Below, in pieces: positions 36,389 through 45,219 of a stretch of DNA of 60,000 nt (position 1 is its first letter; each line of letters starts with the position of its first letter). The DNA comes from Caulobacterales bacterium. GTDB lineage: Bacteria; Pseudomonadota; Alphaproteobacteria; Caulobacterales; Caulobacteraceae. The DNA is taken from positions 1 through 60,000 of the forward strand of contig JAFLCS010000002.1 of assembly GCA_017302105.1 (NCBI GenBank). The letters are read 5' to 3'. Made by a program: the position numbers and the translations under genes. Under the pieces are notes generated by a model. It made no database searches. It saw nothing but the letters and a program-made list of their open reading frames with translations, and had not been told where the DNA came from.

Positions 36389-37746
36389 GGTTGCCGCCGG
36401 TCAGGACCACCTGGCTGGCCGCTATCGTGGCAGTCTTTGCCGCTGTGGCGCTGACCGCGTCGCTGGCCGTTACCCACGGCGCGGTACGATCGGAACAACG
36501 CCAGCGCGCGGCCCTGGCGGCGGTCAGCGACTTCAACGCCCTGTTGTCGAAGATGGACGCACTCGGCGTCGGGCGGTCGGTCGTGGAAGAGGCGGCCATC
36601 GTCAATTGGCTGAACGTCTTTCAGGGGCGACCCGGGCTGGAATCCTCGGTGGCGGATGCCTGTTCGGGTCGTGTTGCGAATTATGGAGTTCGCTGGATGG
36701 AGGCCCCCGGCGGTCGTACGGCAGGATTTCGGCCTCTGGCCGAGGCCCGGGCCCGACCCCATGAACAGCTCGGCCCCAATGTCTTCGTCCTGACCCTACC
36801 GGCCGGAACCCTCTGCCCGGAACGGGCCCTCGAGGTTGTCGCGGTGCGCGATACCGTCGGGCCGATGCGGGTGGTCATGGGCCGCGTCGTCGAACCGACC
36901 GGCCGGGCCTGGGGCGTGGCGGCGGTGTCAGTGCTGGGTATGGCGATCCTGCTGATCGGTCTGGGCCTGGCGTCGGCGGCCTGGTCGCGGGTGCGGATGG
37001 TCTCAGGCGTGAGGCGGATCAATCTGAGCCTGCAGAAGGCAGGGCGTGGTGACTTTGCCGGCCCTATCCCGATCGAGGAGATGACCGGCGACCTCCAGGA
37101 TCTCACGCGCGAGGTCAATGTCACGCTCGGGCGCTTGCAGGAGCTGCTGGCCTGGCTGCGGGATACCTCCGATCAGGTGGCCCACGACTTCCGCACGCCG
37201 CTGGCGCGCGCGCGCGCGCGTCTGGACCGGTTCGGTGAGACGGGTGACGCCGACCTTGTTGATGAGGCCCGAGCCGACCTCCGTTATCTGACCCAGGCCA
37301 TGAATGAGGCCCTGGCCCTGAGGGACGGTGAAACCTGGGCTTTTGAGACGCTGAAGCTGGATGACGTCTGTCGGGCCGCCGTCGAGCTTTATGAGCCCCT
37401 GGCGGAACAGAGGCGCGTCCGATTTGAAACAGAGCTGACCCCCGCCGAGACACTGGGCGTGGCCAGTCTCTTGCAACGCGCGGTGGCGAATCTGGTGGAC
37501 AATGCCGTTAAATACTCGCCGGACGGCGGCGTGGTTCGCCTCAAGTCCTTTGCGGATCCAGACGGAGCCGTCGTGATCATCTCTGACCAGGGACCGGGCA
37601 TGGAAATGACTCAATCCCGGTCGCAGCCTGATGTCGACAGTCACCGAATGGGCCTGGCGTTCGTAAGGGCGATTGTGCGGCGCCACGGTGGCGAACTTCT
37701 GATCGAGTCCGATTCGGCGGGCTCAATCGTAACCATGAGGGTTTGA
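36385..37746 (+). CDS. sensor histidine kinase of the second two-component pair
   Basis: A 453-residue membrane kinase: N-terminal helix (about 10-30), periplasmic domain of about 145 residues, second helix (about 177-200), HAMP, H box QVAHDFRTPLARARARL (His267), N box VANLVDNAVKYSP and G1 DQGPGM. The G2 loop is shortened (HRMGLAFVRAIVRRHGG, lacking the usual Gly-x-Gly). The VAHDFRTPL form of the H box and the paired regulator are typical of PmrB/QseC-like sensors. The stop is immediately followed by the DegP-like gene. Confidence 0.88.
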   Translation: MRLPPVRTTWLAAIVAVFAAVALTASLAVTHGAVRSEQRQRAALAAVSDFNALLSKMDALGVGRSVVEEAAIVNWLNVFQGRPGLESSVADACSGRVANYGVRWMEAPGGRTAGFRPLAEARARPHEQLGPNVFVLTLPAGTLCPERALEVVAVRDTVGPMRVVMGRVVEPTGRAWGVAAVSVLGMAILLIGLGLASAAWSRVRMVSGVRRINLSLQKAGRGDFAGPIPIEEMTGDLQDLTREVNVTLGRLQELLAWLRDTSDQVAHDFRTPLARARARLDRFGETGDADLVDEARADLRYLTQAMNEALALRDGETWAFETLKLDDVCRAAVELYEPLAEQRRVRFETELTPAETLGVASLLQRAVANLVDNAVKYSPDGGVVRLKSFADPDGAVVIISDQGPGMEMTQSRSQPDVDSHRMGLAFVRAIVRRHGGELLIESDSAGSIVTMRV

Positions 37747-37748
37747 GA

Positions 37749-39083
37749 ATGGGTTGGCGTCAGTTCGGAGCGGTGGCGATAGTGGCGGTCCTGGCTGGGT
37801 CAGGCACGGCGATCGCGCAGCCGGCCCTTCCGATCCCGTTCGACGCCGAACGCGGCGTTTTCAGCTTTGCCGACCAGATCGAGCGGTCCCTTCCGGCGGT
37901 TGTGCGTGTCACGACCCTGAACCGGGCTTCGACGGCAGGCGCGCGCCCGCGTGAAATCGCCGGCGGCTCGGGCGTCATCATTGATGCCGGTGCCGGCATC
38001 GTCATCACCAACCAGCACGTGGTTGACGGTGGCAACACCTTTCGGGTCGATCTGACGGACGGCCGATCGTTTGACGCGGAGCTTCTGGGCGCGGACGACG
38101 CCACCGACGTGGCCGTCCTGCGTATTTCAGCTCAGGGACTGTCCCAGGTTGAGATCGCCGATTCCGACCGGCTGCGCACCGGCGATCTCGTTTTTGCGGT
38201 CGGGCACCCGCTCGGCCTGGACCAGACCCTGACGATGGGGGTCGTCTCCGGACTCGGACGGTCGGGAATCGGCGATGCGATCGAGGACTACATCCAGACA
38301 GACGCTGCCGTGAACTCGGGCAATTCCGGCGGCCCCCTGCTGGACAGTGCCGGACGTCTGATCGGGATCAACACCGCCATCCTGTCGGGCGGCGGGGGTG
38401 GCAATGATGGCCTGGCCTTCGCTGTACCGAGCCGGATTCTGATGGTGGTCGTTCACCAGCTGCGTGAAGCGGGACAGGTCAGCCGAGGGCGGATCGGAGT
38501 GACGATGGGGTCGCTGACCGCCGAGCGGGCACGGCTTCTGGGCACCCCCATCATCCGAGGGGCCGTCATCGAGGATGTGGCGCCGGGGTCGGCGGCGGAT
38601 CGTGCGGGCCTGCGTCGCAATGACGTCATCGTGGGAATGGCAGGGCGGACGGTGGAGAGTTCTGGCGGGGTGACCTCTGTAGTCGGGCTTGCCCAGCCGG
38701 GATCCAGCCTGGACGTGCGGTTCCTGCGCGATGGCATCGAGCAGCAGACGACGGTGGTCGTCGAGGAAACGGCACCGGTAGCCGTCCAGGTGGCGGCGGC
38801 CGGTGATGCGGGCCAGGCCTTTGGCGCGGGATTCCGATCCATGCGTTCGACCGATCGCCCGGTCGACGGCGTCAGTTCAGGGGTTCTGATCACCTATGTC
38901 GAGCCCGGGTCGGTCGCGGCGGCGTCAGGTCTGATGGCCGGCGATGTCGTGGTCCGGGCCAACACCTCGGATGTCACCTCGGCGGATCATCTGGCGACCG
39001 AGATCCGCGAAAATCCCGATGGCGTGCAGCTGATGGTGATTCGCGGTAGCGAACGCCTGCCGATCAGTCTGCGCCCGGCCTGA
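37749..39083 (+). CDS. DegP/DegQ-type periplasmic serine protease with two PDZ domains
   Basis: A 444-residue HtrA-family protease. Signal peptide 1-24 (TAIAQ-P). Trypsin-like domain with His90 (ITNQHVVDGG), Asp120 (DDATDVAVLRI) and Ser193 (NSGNSGGPLLD). PDZ1 lies at about 245-325 (GRIGVTMGSL...GSAADRAGLRRNDVIVG) and PDZ2 at about 355-440 (LITYVEPGSVAAASGLMAGDVVV). It degrades or chaperones misfolded envelope proteins. ATG 37749 is two bases after the kinase stop; a TTG six bases earlier is less likely. Co-transcription with a two-component system suggests stress-induced control of its own operon. Confidence 0.92.
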   Translation: MGWRQFGAVAIVAVLAGSGTAIAQPALPIPFDAERGVFSFADQIERSLPAVVRVTTLNRASTAGARPREIAGGSGVIIDAGAGIVITNQHVVDGGNTFRVDLTDGRSFDAELLGADDATDVAVLRISAQGLSQVEIADSDRLRTGDLVFAVGHPLGLDQTLTMGVVSGLGRSGIGDAIEDYIQTDAAVNSGNSGGPLLDSAGRLIGINTAILSGGGGGNDGLAFAVPSRILMVVVHQLREAGQVSRGRIGVTMGSLTAERARLLGTPIIRGAVIEDVAPGSAADRAGLRRNDVIVGMAGRTVESSGGVTSVVGLAQPGSSLDVRFLRDGIEQQTTVVVEETAPVAVQVAAAGDAGQAFGAGFRSMRSTDRPVDGVSSGVLITYVEPGSVAAASGLMAGDVVVRANTSDVTSADHLATEIRENPDGVQLMVIRGSERLPISLRPA

Positions 39084-39149
39084 AGCCCCTGTCGGTGCGG
39101 GCAGACGGCTTGTCGGATGGATCGCGTCGCGCGCTGGCCTGGCCCCCAA

Positions 39150-39300
39150 ACGCAAAACACCCGGGCGACCGGGGGAGGGGAGGGTTGGTCGCCCGGGCGT
39201 CTCGCTTGGAGGAAGCGTCGGCTGGCCGGAACCTGGAAACCCAGGGGGCTGGGGGGGCTGTTCAGGATCCGGATCTCGAGGTGACCGGCCAGCCGACACC
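39150..39300 (-). ncRNA. candidate small RNA with CCUCC loop and intrinsic terminator
   Basis: Minus-strand reading of the 364-base gap (39084-39447) shows several clean stems in order. First comes a perfect 13-bp helix, 39285-39297 with 39217-39229, enclosing smaller stems such as CCTGG-GTTT-CCAGG. Next is a hairpin CGCTT-CCTCC-AAGCG (39217-39203) with an exact anti-Shine-Dalgarno loop. Last is an 11-bp hairpin (39197-39187 with 39170-39160) whose loop is a C/T-rich run, followed by GTGTTTTGCGTTT. CCUCC-loop RNAs are a known alphaproteobacterial sRNA type. No clear promoter is visible, and the reverse strand could also be transcribed. The rest of the gap shows no gene. Confidence 0.4.
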
Positions 39301-39447
39301 TACTGTTTCGTCTGACCCCATGGCCGCCGAAGGACCGAATTGAGACTTCTTCGCGGCGGTTCCATTAAAGACCGGACACCTCGCAAAACGGGCCATTGAG
39401 CCAAGGGCCTTTTCCAGATGGGGGGAACGGGTTTAGGCTCGATTCCG

Positions 39448-39783
39448 ATGAGCCTGGATGCTTCGCAGGATAGTTCGTCGCGCGCTCCGGTCTTCTTTCA
39501 CCGGTTGGAGCTGGATGCCATCCTGCGACTTTATGGGCGCATGGTCGCGGCCGGCGAGTGGCGCGACTATTCCCTGGGTGGCCAGGACGACAGTGCGGCC
39601 TTCGCTGTCTTCAGGCGGACCGGCGACGCCCCACTCTATGTCATCGAGAAGCGGCCCGAGCTGCAGCGGCGCCAGGGTCAGTGGGCCATCCTCGGCCAGG
39701 GCGGTCTGGTGTTGAAGCGCGGCCATGAGCTGGCGCAGGTTCTGCGCTTCTTCGACCGACGGCGGTTTTCGGTCATCGAATAG
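39448..39783 (+). CDS. DUF2794-family protein
   Basis: A 111-residue cytosolic protein that fits DUF2794, a family found in alphaproteobacteria: FFHRLELDAILRLYGRMVAAGEWRDYSL, FAVFRRTGDAPLYVIEKRPEL, WAILGQGGLVLKRGHELAQVLRFFDRR. Function unknown. ATG 39448 is favoured because the domain begins shortly after; an ATG 30 bases upstream would add a glycine-rich stretch. A bidirectional terminator follows. Confidence 0.88.
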   Translation: MSLDASQDSSSRAPVFFHRLELDAILRLYGRMVAAGEWRDYSLGGQDDSAAFAVFRRTGDAPLYVIEKRPELQRRQGQWAILGQGGLVLKRGHELAQVLRFFDRRRFSVIE

Positions 39784-39786
39784 CAA

Positions 39787-39812
39787 AAGGCCCCGGATCG
39801 CTCCGGGGCCTT
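39787..39812. terminator. bidirectional intrinsic terminator
   Basis: A perfect 11-bp stem, AAGGCCCCGGA (39787-39797) and TCCGGGGCCTT (39802-39812), with loop TCGC, between the convergent DUF2794 and Bax-inhibitor-like genes. The minus-strand side is followed by TTGCTATT after the T-containing stem end, so it is stronger for the leftward transcript. Confidence 0.85.
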
Positions 39813-39838
39813 CGCGGTTCGGGTTGAGTTGACCGACC

Positions 39839-40582
39839 CTATTCTCGGCCGCCGAAGATGCGCAGCAGGAACAGGAACAGGTTCACAAAATTGATGAACA
39901 GGCCCAGCGCGCCATAGCTGGTGGCCACGCTCATCGCCGCCTGATCGCCACCCAGATCGTAGTAGGTCAGCTTGAGCCGCTGGGTGTCGGCCGCGATCAG
40001 GCCCGAGAAGATCAGGACACCGGCGTAGGTGATGATCCAGTAGAGCATCGGCGAGTTCAGGAAGATGTTCACCACCGAGGCGATGATCAGACCGATCAGA
40101 GCCATGATCAGGAAGGTACCGATGGCGCTGAGGTCGCGTTTGGTCGTGTAGCCGTACAGGCTGAGGCCTGCGAAGGCCGCGGCCGTGACGAAGAAGGTGG
40201 TGGCGACACTGGCTCCCGAATAGACCAGGAAGATCCAGCCTAGGGACGCGCCCATGGTGGCGACCACCGCCCAGTAGAGCACATTGGTCATCACCGGCGT
40301 CGGGCGACGCATCAGGAACATCGAGCCGAAAATCAGCACGAGCGGCGCCCATTGCACCGCCATGCCCAGGATCGACATCGACAGGGCACCGTCAGGACCC
40401 GTGGTGTAGAACAGCTGGCGCACCGCCTCGACATTGCCGACCGTCCAGGCCAGGCCGCCGGCTACAGCCAGGCCCAGAGCCAGCTTGTTGTAAACGCCGA
40501 GCATGAAGCTGCGCAGGCCGGCATCCGTCGCCATGTCCGCGCTTCCCTGCCGGGCAACGGTGTCGTGTCTGAAGTCGCTCAT
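39839..40582 (-). CDS. Bax inhibitor-1 / YccA-family membrane protein
   Basis: A 247-residue inner-membrane protein with seven predicted helices between about residues 25 and 245. Family hallmarks are LYGYTTKRDLSAIGTFLIMALIG, IITYAGVLIFSGLIAADTQRLK and GALGLFINFVNLFLFLLRIFGGR. Relatives (YccA, YbhL, BsYetJ) modulate FtsH or act as pH-sensitive calcium leaks. An interdomain hairpin GCGCCC...GGGCGC lies about 20 bases upstream of the start at 40582. Confidence 0.93.
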   Translation of the reverse strand: MSDFRHDTVARQGSADMATDAGLRSFMLGVYNKLALGLAVAGGLAWTVGNVEAVRQLFYTTGPDGALSMSILGMAVQWAPLVLIFGSMFLMRRPTPVMTNVLYWAVVATMGASLGWIFLVYSGASVATTFFVTAAAFAGLSLYGYTTKRDLSAIGTFLIMALIGLIIASVVNIFLNSPMLYWIITYAGVLIFSGLIAADTQRLKLTYYDLGGDQAAMSVATSYGALGLFINFVNLFLFLLRIFGGRE

Positions 40583-40703
40583 CGCGATCCCTGTCTGTCT
40601 ATGCGCCCCGATCTGGGCGCGTCAGCGGAAATATCGGGGTGAACGGGGGCTTTCGCAAGGAAAACCGGACCCGACCGGAGTGAACCTCTGCTAGAAGCCG
40701 GGA

Positions 40704-41240
40704 ATGATCCGTCTGTTCGCCGCCATTGAGGTTCCCGAACCGATCGGGCTGGATTTGGCCCGGCTTCAGACTGGCCTGCCGCGGGCGAAATGGCGACCGT
40801 TGGAGGCCTTGCACATCACTTTGCGGTTTTTCGGTGAGATCAATGAGCGACGGGCGGACGACCTCGACGCCGAGCTTTCGCGGATCACCAGCCCGGCCTT
40901 CGATGTCGTGCTCAAGGGCGTCGGGGAGTTCGGAGAGGGCCATATGTCGGACGCCGTATGGGCGGGGGTCGAGGCCAATGAACGCCTCAACGTCCTGGCG
41001 GGCCGCTGCGAGACTGCGGCGCGCCGCGCCGGGCTGGAGCCTTCGACCCGGACCTATCGACCGCACGTCACCCTGGCCTATCTGAGGGGTTCACCAGGCG
41101 ACCGGGTCGCCGGCTGGATCCGGGCGCACAATCTCAGGATTTTCGAGCCGTTTCGCGTCAACCGGTTTGGACTCTACTCAAGTCGGCTGGGCCACGGCGG
41201 CTCCACCTACACCCTGGAACGAGAGTATCTGATCGGATGA
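40704..41240 (+). CDS. thpR: RNA 2',3'-cyclic phosphodiesterase (ThpR/LigT)
   Basis: A 178-residue 2H phosphoesterase. Both catalytic HxT motifs are present: His37-x-Thr39 in ALHITLRFFG and His121-x-Thr123 in YRPHVTLAYL. The family hydrolyses RNA 2',3'-cyclic phosphates and can ligate tRNA halves in vitro. Its stop overlaps the ATG of the CoA-lyase gene. Confidence 0.92.
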   Translation: MIRLFAAIEVPEPIGLDLARLQTGLPRAKWRPLEALHITLRFFGEINERRADDLDAELSRITSPAFDVVLKGVGEFGEGHMSDAVWAGVEANERLNVLAGRCETAARRAGLEPSTRTYRPHVTLAYLRGSPGDRVAGWIRAHNLRIFEPFRVNRFGLYSSRLGHGGSTYTLEREYLIG

Positions 41241-42043
41241 CCCCGGCCCCCCGTTCTGTCCTGTTCGTTCCGGCGTCGAATGCGCGTGCGCTGGACAAGG
41301 CGCGAACGCTGGACTGCGACGCGGTCGTGATCGACCTGGAAGACGCTGTCGGCCCGGCGGACAAGGGTGCGGCGCGCGCCGCCGCCTTGGCGGCCCTGCC
41401 GCAGTTCGATGGCCGCGCCGCAGTGCGGACGAATGCGCCCGACACGCCGTGGGGCGAAGACGACCTCAATGCTCTGAGGGAGAGCCGGGCCCTGGCAGTC
41501 GTTCTGCCCAAGACGGGATCGCCGCAGGATGTTCGCTGGGCGGCGAGGGCCGGCCTGCCGGTCTGGGCCATGATCGAAACCCTGGCCGGAGTGCTGAACC
41601 TGGCGGCAATCGCGTCAGAATCGGGGGTGGAGGCCCTGATCCTGGGGCAGAACGACCTCGCTGCCGAAATGGAGGCCGTTCCCGGCCCTGGACGTGACCC
41701 GCTGCATCTGGCCATGAGCCTGATCGTGACGACGGCGCGATCTCATGGACAGGTGGCGCTGGACGGTGTGTTCAATGCCTTCCGCGATGACGCAGGCTTT
41801 GCCGCCGAGTGTACTCAGGGCCGCGCCTTTGGTTTTCACGGCAAGACCCTGATCCATCCGGCCCAGATTGCGATGGCCAATACGACCTTCGGGCCATCGA
41901 AGGCCGAGATCGCCTGGGCGCAGGCCATCGTCCAGGCCTATGCGGTGCCCGGTGCTGAAGAAGCCGGCGTGCTCAGCGTGGATGGCCGGATGGTCGAGCG
42001 CCTGCACCTGGACCAGGCGCGCCGAATTCTCGGCCGCGCCTAG
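41237..42043 (+). CDS. HpcH/HpaI-family CoA ester lyase (CitE-like)
   Basis: A 268-residue TIM-barrel enzyme. The hallmarks are RSVLFVPASNARALDKARTLDCDAVVIDLEDAVGP, PVWAMIETLAGVLNL with the metal-binding Glu, LILGQNDLAAE with the second acidic ligand, and GFHGKTLIHPAQI. Stand-alone CitE-like proteins cleave citramalyl-, malyl- or methylmalyl-CoA; the exact substrate cannot be read. It is convergent with the next lipoprotein gene, overlapping by four bases. Confidence 0.88.
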   Translation: MTPAPRSVLFVPASNARALDKARTLDCDAVVIDLEDAVGPADKGAARAAALAALPQFDGRAAVRTNAPDTPWGEDDLNALRESRALAVVLPKTGSPQDVRWAARAGLPVWAMIETLAGVLNLAAIASESGVEALILGQNDLAAEMEAVPGPGRDPLHLAMSLIVTTARSHGQVALDGVFNAFRDDAGFAAECTQGRAFGFHGKTLIHPAQIAMANTTFGPSKAEIAWAQAIVQAYAVPGAEEAGVLSVDGRMVERLHLDQARRILGRA

Positions 42044-42525
42044 GAGACCGGATCGCCGTTCTCGTCGATGGAGTGCAACCAGGCGGTGGATCCCGCGCAT
42101 CCGTTCAGGGTCTCGCCGGAGATCACCACCTCGGCCACCAGCGGGTAGGAGCGGTCGCTCATGCCGTCCGAACAATCGCCAAGGGACAGGGTGACGACGA
42201 GCAGGTTCCCGGCCTCGGTTGTCGCTGTCCAGATCGCCGCCGTTTCCGAAACGACCGGGGCCGGTCGCGGAGCTGTCTGCTCGGGCCGATCCAGTCCCGA
42301 ATAGCTCATTTCCTGGCCCTCGAAGCCGACCGACCATAAGGGTTCGGTCCCCAGTACCGAGATATCGCCGGTGAGGTCGACGCCTCCGAGCTCGAGGGGG
42401 GGCGCGTTGGTGTCGGCCTCTCCCGAGGCGGCGGCACCCGGAGCCTCGGTCGTCGTCGAGGTGGGCATTTCGCACGCGGCAAGGCCAAGGGCGGCCAGGG
42501 CGGATATTGCAAGGGTCAGTCGCAT
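42040..42525 (-). CDS. lipoprotein with COG3650-like domain
   Basis: A 161-residue lipoprotein: signal with lipobox GLAAC (Cys18), a short Thr/Ala-rich linker, and a domain beginning ISVLGTEPLWSVGFEGQEMSYSG that resembles the GNEPFW motif of the COG3650/META-neighbour family. It also has a cysteine pair (GDCSD and NGCAG). ATG 42525 follows AGGGAG by 8 bases. It is divergent from the DNA methyltransferase gene, with 75 bases between starts. Function unknown; some relatives are linked to heat-shock HslJ-like proteins. Confidence 0.8.
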   Translation of the reverse strand: MRLTLAISALAALGLAACEMPTSTTTEAPGAAASGEADTNAPPLELGGVDLTGDISVLGTEPLWSVGFEGQEMSYSGLDRPEQTAPRPAPVVSETAAIWTATTEAGNLLVVTLSLGDCSDGMSDRSYPLVAEVVISGETLNGCAGSTAWLHSIDENGDPVS

Positions 42526-42600
42526 TTTGGATCTCCCTGTTTTGCGATAGTGCGCGCCCAAAAGGCTGTCGCGTCAAGGCGAGTCGGATAACGTCAGGGA

Positions 42601-43731
42601 ATGATGCCGCCCGGCCAGCCCACGGTTCTGGAGTTTTTTGCGGGATCCGGCATGGCCCGTCTGGGCCTCGCGGGTTGGCGAACATCCTTTGCCAATGACT
42701 CGGACGGACTGAAGGCGGCGGCCTATCGGGAAAACTTCGGCGAAGATGTCCTGCGGGTGGCCGACGTCTGGGATCTGGTCGCTGGTGATCTGCCGGCAGG
42801 ACGAGCTGATCTGGCCTGGGCTTCGTCACCCTGCCAGGATCTCAGTCTGGCCGGCGCGCGGCGCGGCCTGGGGGCTGAGCGATCCGGCGCGTTCTGGGGG
42901 TTCTGGCGGCTGGTCGAGGCCCTGGATGCCGAGGGACGCGCGCCGCGACTGATCGTTATCGAAAATGTCACCGGCCTGCTCAGTTCGAACCATGGACAGG
43001 ATTTCCGTATCCTCACCGACCTTTTGGCGAGTCAGGGCTGGATCTTCGGTGCGCTGGAGATCGACGCCGCCTTCTGGTTGCCCCAGTCGCGGCCGCGGCT
43101 CTTCCTGGTCGCCACGCGGCAGCCGGCTGCCGATCATGCTGACCGCCCCGGTGTCTTCCATAGTCGAGCCATCGTGGAAGCGGAGGCGGCGCTGTCCGGC
43201 CGCGCGCGGGCCGCCTGGCGCTGGTGGCAACTACCGGCTCCACCGGCGCGAAACACCCACCTGGCCGCCCTGCTAGAGCCGGACACGGCGGTCGATTGGC
43301 TAGATGCGGCCCGTACCGAGGCGCTGATTCATCAGATGGCCCCGCTGCATCGTCGCCGTATTGACGCCGCTGTCCTTTCGGGACGACGGACCGTCGGCAC
43401 GGCCTTTCGCCGGGTCCGCCAGGAGAACGGCGGCAAGGTTCAGCGGGCTGAGGTTCGATTCGACGGCGTTGCTGGGTGCCTGAGGACACCGGCCGGCGGC
43501 TCGTCGCGCCAGTATGTCCTGGTCGTTGAAGACGGGAACCTGCACGCGCGGTTCCTGACGCCGCGCGAAGCCATGCGGCTGATGGGGGTCGGTGATGATT
43601 ACCGGCTGCCGGGGTCGCGGACGGCGGGGCTTAAATTGGCGGGAGACGGCGTGGCTGTGCCGGTCGTGCGGGCGCTGTCAGAGGGCCTGCTGACGCCGTT
43701 GTTGCGGAGCCCGGCGATCGAAGCTGCCTGA
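42601..43731 (+). CDS. orphan DNA (cytosine-5) methyltransferase
   Basis: A 376-residue DNMT. Motif I is EFFAGSGMARLG, motif IV with catalytic Cys78 is SSPCQDLSLAG, motif VI is IENVTGLL (Glu121), motif VIII is QSRPRLFLV, and motifs IX-X (RFLTPREAMRLMGV..., GLKLAGDGVAVPV) close the domain. The variable region before motif IX is about 130 residues. No restriction endonuclease or vsr-like gene is adjacent, so it is an orphan, with a regulatory or anti-restriction role. ATG 42601 or ATG 42604 could start it. Confidence 0.9.
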   Translation: MMPPGQPTVLEFFAGSGMARLGLAGWRTSFANDSDGLKAAAYRENFGEDVLRVADVWDLVAGDLPAGRADLAWASSPCQDLSLAGARRGLGAERSGAFWGFWRLVEALDAEGRAPRLIVIENVTGLLSSNHGQDFRILTDLLASQGWIFGALEIDAAFWLPQSRPRLFLVATRQPAADHADRPGVFHSRAIVEAEAALSGRARAAWRWWQLPAPPARNTHLAALLEPDTAVDWLDAARTEALIHQMAPLHRRRIDAAVLSGRRTVGTAFRRVRQENGGKVQRAEVRFDGVAGCLRTPAGGSSRQYVLVVEDGNLHARFLTPREAMRLMGVGDDYRLPGSRTAGLKLAGDGVAVPVVRALSEGLLTPLLRSPAIEAA

Positions 43732-43740
43732 GGTTCGACC

Positions 43741-45099
43741 TCAGCCCTGGGCTGGGCGCAGGTCGTCGGCCGATGCCGTCATCACCGGCTCGCCACCCTC
43801 GCGCTGCTGCTCGATGAGAGTGTCGATACGGGCGCGCTGGGCCTGGAAGGCGGCCAGATCACGGCCCTCAAGAATGACACCGCTGGGCATCTGGACGCCG
43901 CGTGGATTGATCCGCTGGCCGCCGCGCCAGATCTCATAGTGCAGGTGTGGGCCGGTCGAAGCTCCCGTCGAGCCGACATAGGCAACCACCTGGCCCTGGC
44001 TGACCCGCTGGCCGGCGCGCAGGCCCGACGCAAATCGGGACAGGTGCGCGTAGCCGCTCTCCAGGCCGTTGGCATGGCGAATGCGGACCCAGTTGCCATA
44101 GCCGCCCCAGCGACGGGCCTCGACGACGACGCCATCGGCGGCGGCGACGACCGGCGTGCCGTAGCCGACCGCAAAGTCGATGCCCTGGTGCATCCGGCGG
44201 TAGCCGGCGATGGGATGACGACGCATCCCGAAGTTGGACGAGATGCGAGCGCCGTCCACCGGGGTCGACATCATGCCGGAACGAACATTGCGGCCGTTCT
44301 CGTCGAAATACTGAGCCTCGGTCGAACCGGCCGGCTGGTAGCGATAGAAGCGAACGCCCCGCACCTCTGCGAACAGCAGGTCGCCGGTTGATACGGTGAC
44401 GCCGCTCTCGGACACGGTGCGCTCGAACACCAGGGTCATCGGGTCTCCGGCGCGCAGATCACGCGAGAAGTCCAGCCGATGCGCAAAGACCTGGCTCATC
44501 TTGGCCACGACGGCCGAATTGGCCCCCAGAGCGATCGCGGATTGATGCAGGGTGCCGTGGATCTCGCCGGAGGCGACCGTCGTTTCCTCGTGAACCTGCT
44601 CAGCCAGTTCGCGCACGCGCAGCGCGCCGTCAAAGTTGCGGGTCACCGTCAACTGGGTCGCCGGGCCCGTCCGCAGGGTCAGGCCGATCAACTGGGCTGC
44701 GCCGCGACCCGAGCGTGGGCGCGAAACGGCGGTTTCAAAGCGCAGTCCGGCACGGATGTTGACGGTGTCGAAGTCCTGGTCGGCCAGGGTGCGAACGACT
44801 GCGGCGGCTTCGGTTTCGTCGATCCCGGTGCGGGCAACGGCCTGGGCCAGGGTTTCACCCGAGCGAACCTCGACCGGAATCAGTTCCGGAGCCTGCATCC
44901 CGTCCATGGCGGCGGCGTCGGTGAAGGCGCGCGATTCCAGGCTGGCGAGTTGGGCGGGCGACAGGCTGGCCGGTGAGGCGGAGGCTTCCATGGGCTGATA
45001 GACCCGCCATGTCAGGGCGGCGACGGCGACGGCGGCACAGACTGTAAACAGGTGCGGAGACACTCGCACCGGCTGGCGTCGCGGATCGAACTGAGCCAT
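43741..45099 (-). CDS. M23-family peptidoglycan endopeptidase
   Basis: A 452-residue membrane-anchored LytM enzyme. One N-terminal helix (about 17-32), a LysM-like or OapA-like region (about 75-130, IPVEVRSGETLAQAVARTGI), and the M23 domain with all zinc and catalytic residues: His304 and Asp308 (MHQGIDFAVG), His352 (GYAHLSRF) and His385-x-His387 (GPHLHYEIW). Unlike the EnvC-like protein it looks active and should cut cross-links in peptidoglycan. The stop lies nine bases from that of the methyltransferase (convergent). The 335 bases upstream hold a large palindrome. Confidence 0.92.
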   Translation of the reverse strand: MAQFDPRRQPVRVSPHLFTVCAAVAVAALTWRVYQPMEASASPASLSPAQLASLESRAFTDAAAMDGMQAPELIPVEVRSGETLAQAVARTGIDETEAAAVVRTLADQDFDTVNIRAGLRFETAVSRPRSGRGAAQLIGLTLRTGPATQLTVTRNFDGALRVRELAEQVHEETTVASGEIHGTLHQSAIALGANSAVVAKMSQVFAHRLDFSRDLRAGDPMTLVFERTVSESGVTVSTGDLLFAEVRGVRFYRYQPAGSTEAQYFDENGRNVRSGMMSTPVDGARISSNFGMRRHPIAGYRRMHQGIDFAVGYGTPVVAAADGVVVEARRWGGYGNWVRIRHANGLESGYAHLSRFASGLRAGQRVSQGQVVAYVGSTGASTGPHLHYEIWRGGQRINPRGVQMPSGVILEGRDLAAFQAQRARIDTLIEQQREGGEPVMTASADDLRPAQG

Positions 45100-45219
45100 C
45101 GGCCCCCCACTCGTTTCGCGGCGTCGTCAAGCGACACCAGGCCACAGTCGGCCCAAAAACTACCCAGGTCGCGCCTATAACCTGAGGCGCTTCCCATTGA
45201 AAGATCAGGCCCCAGATAA

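Noticed and set aside
39095-39343. A short open frame in the gap after the DegP-like gene, and a proline-rich frame on the opposite strand
   Set aside because: Composition is low-complexity, there is no ribosome-binding site, and the bases are better explained by the paired stems of a possible structured RNA.
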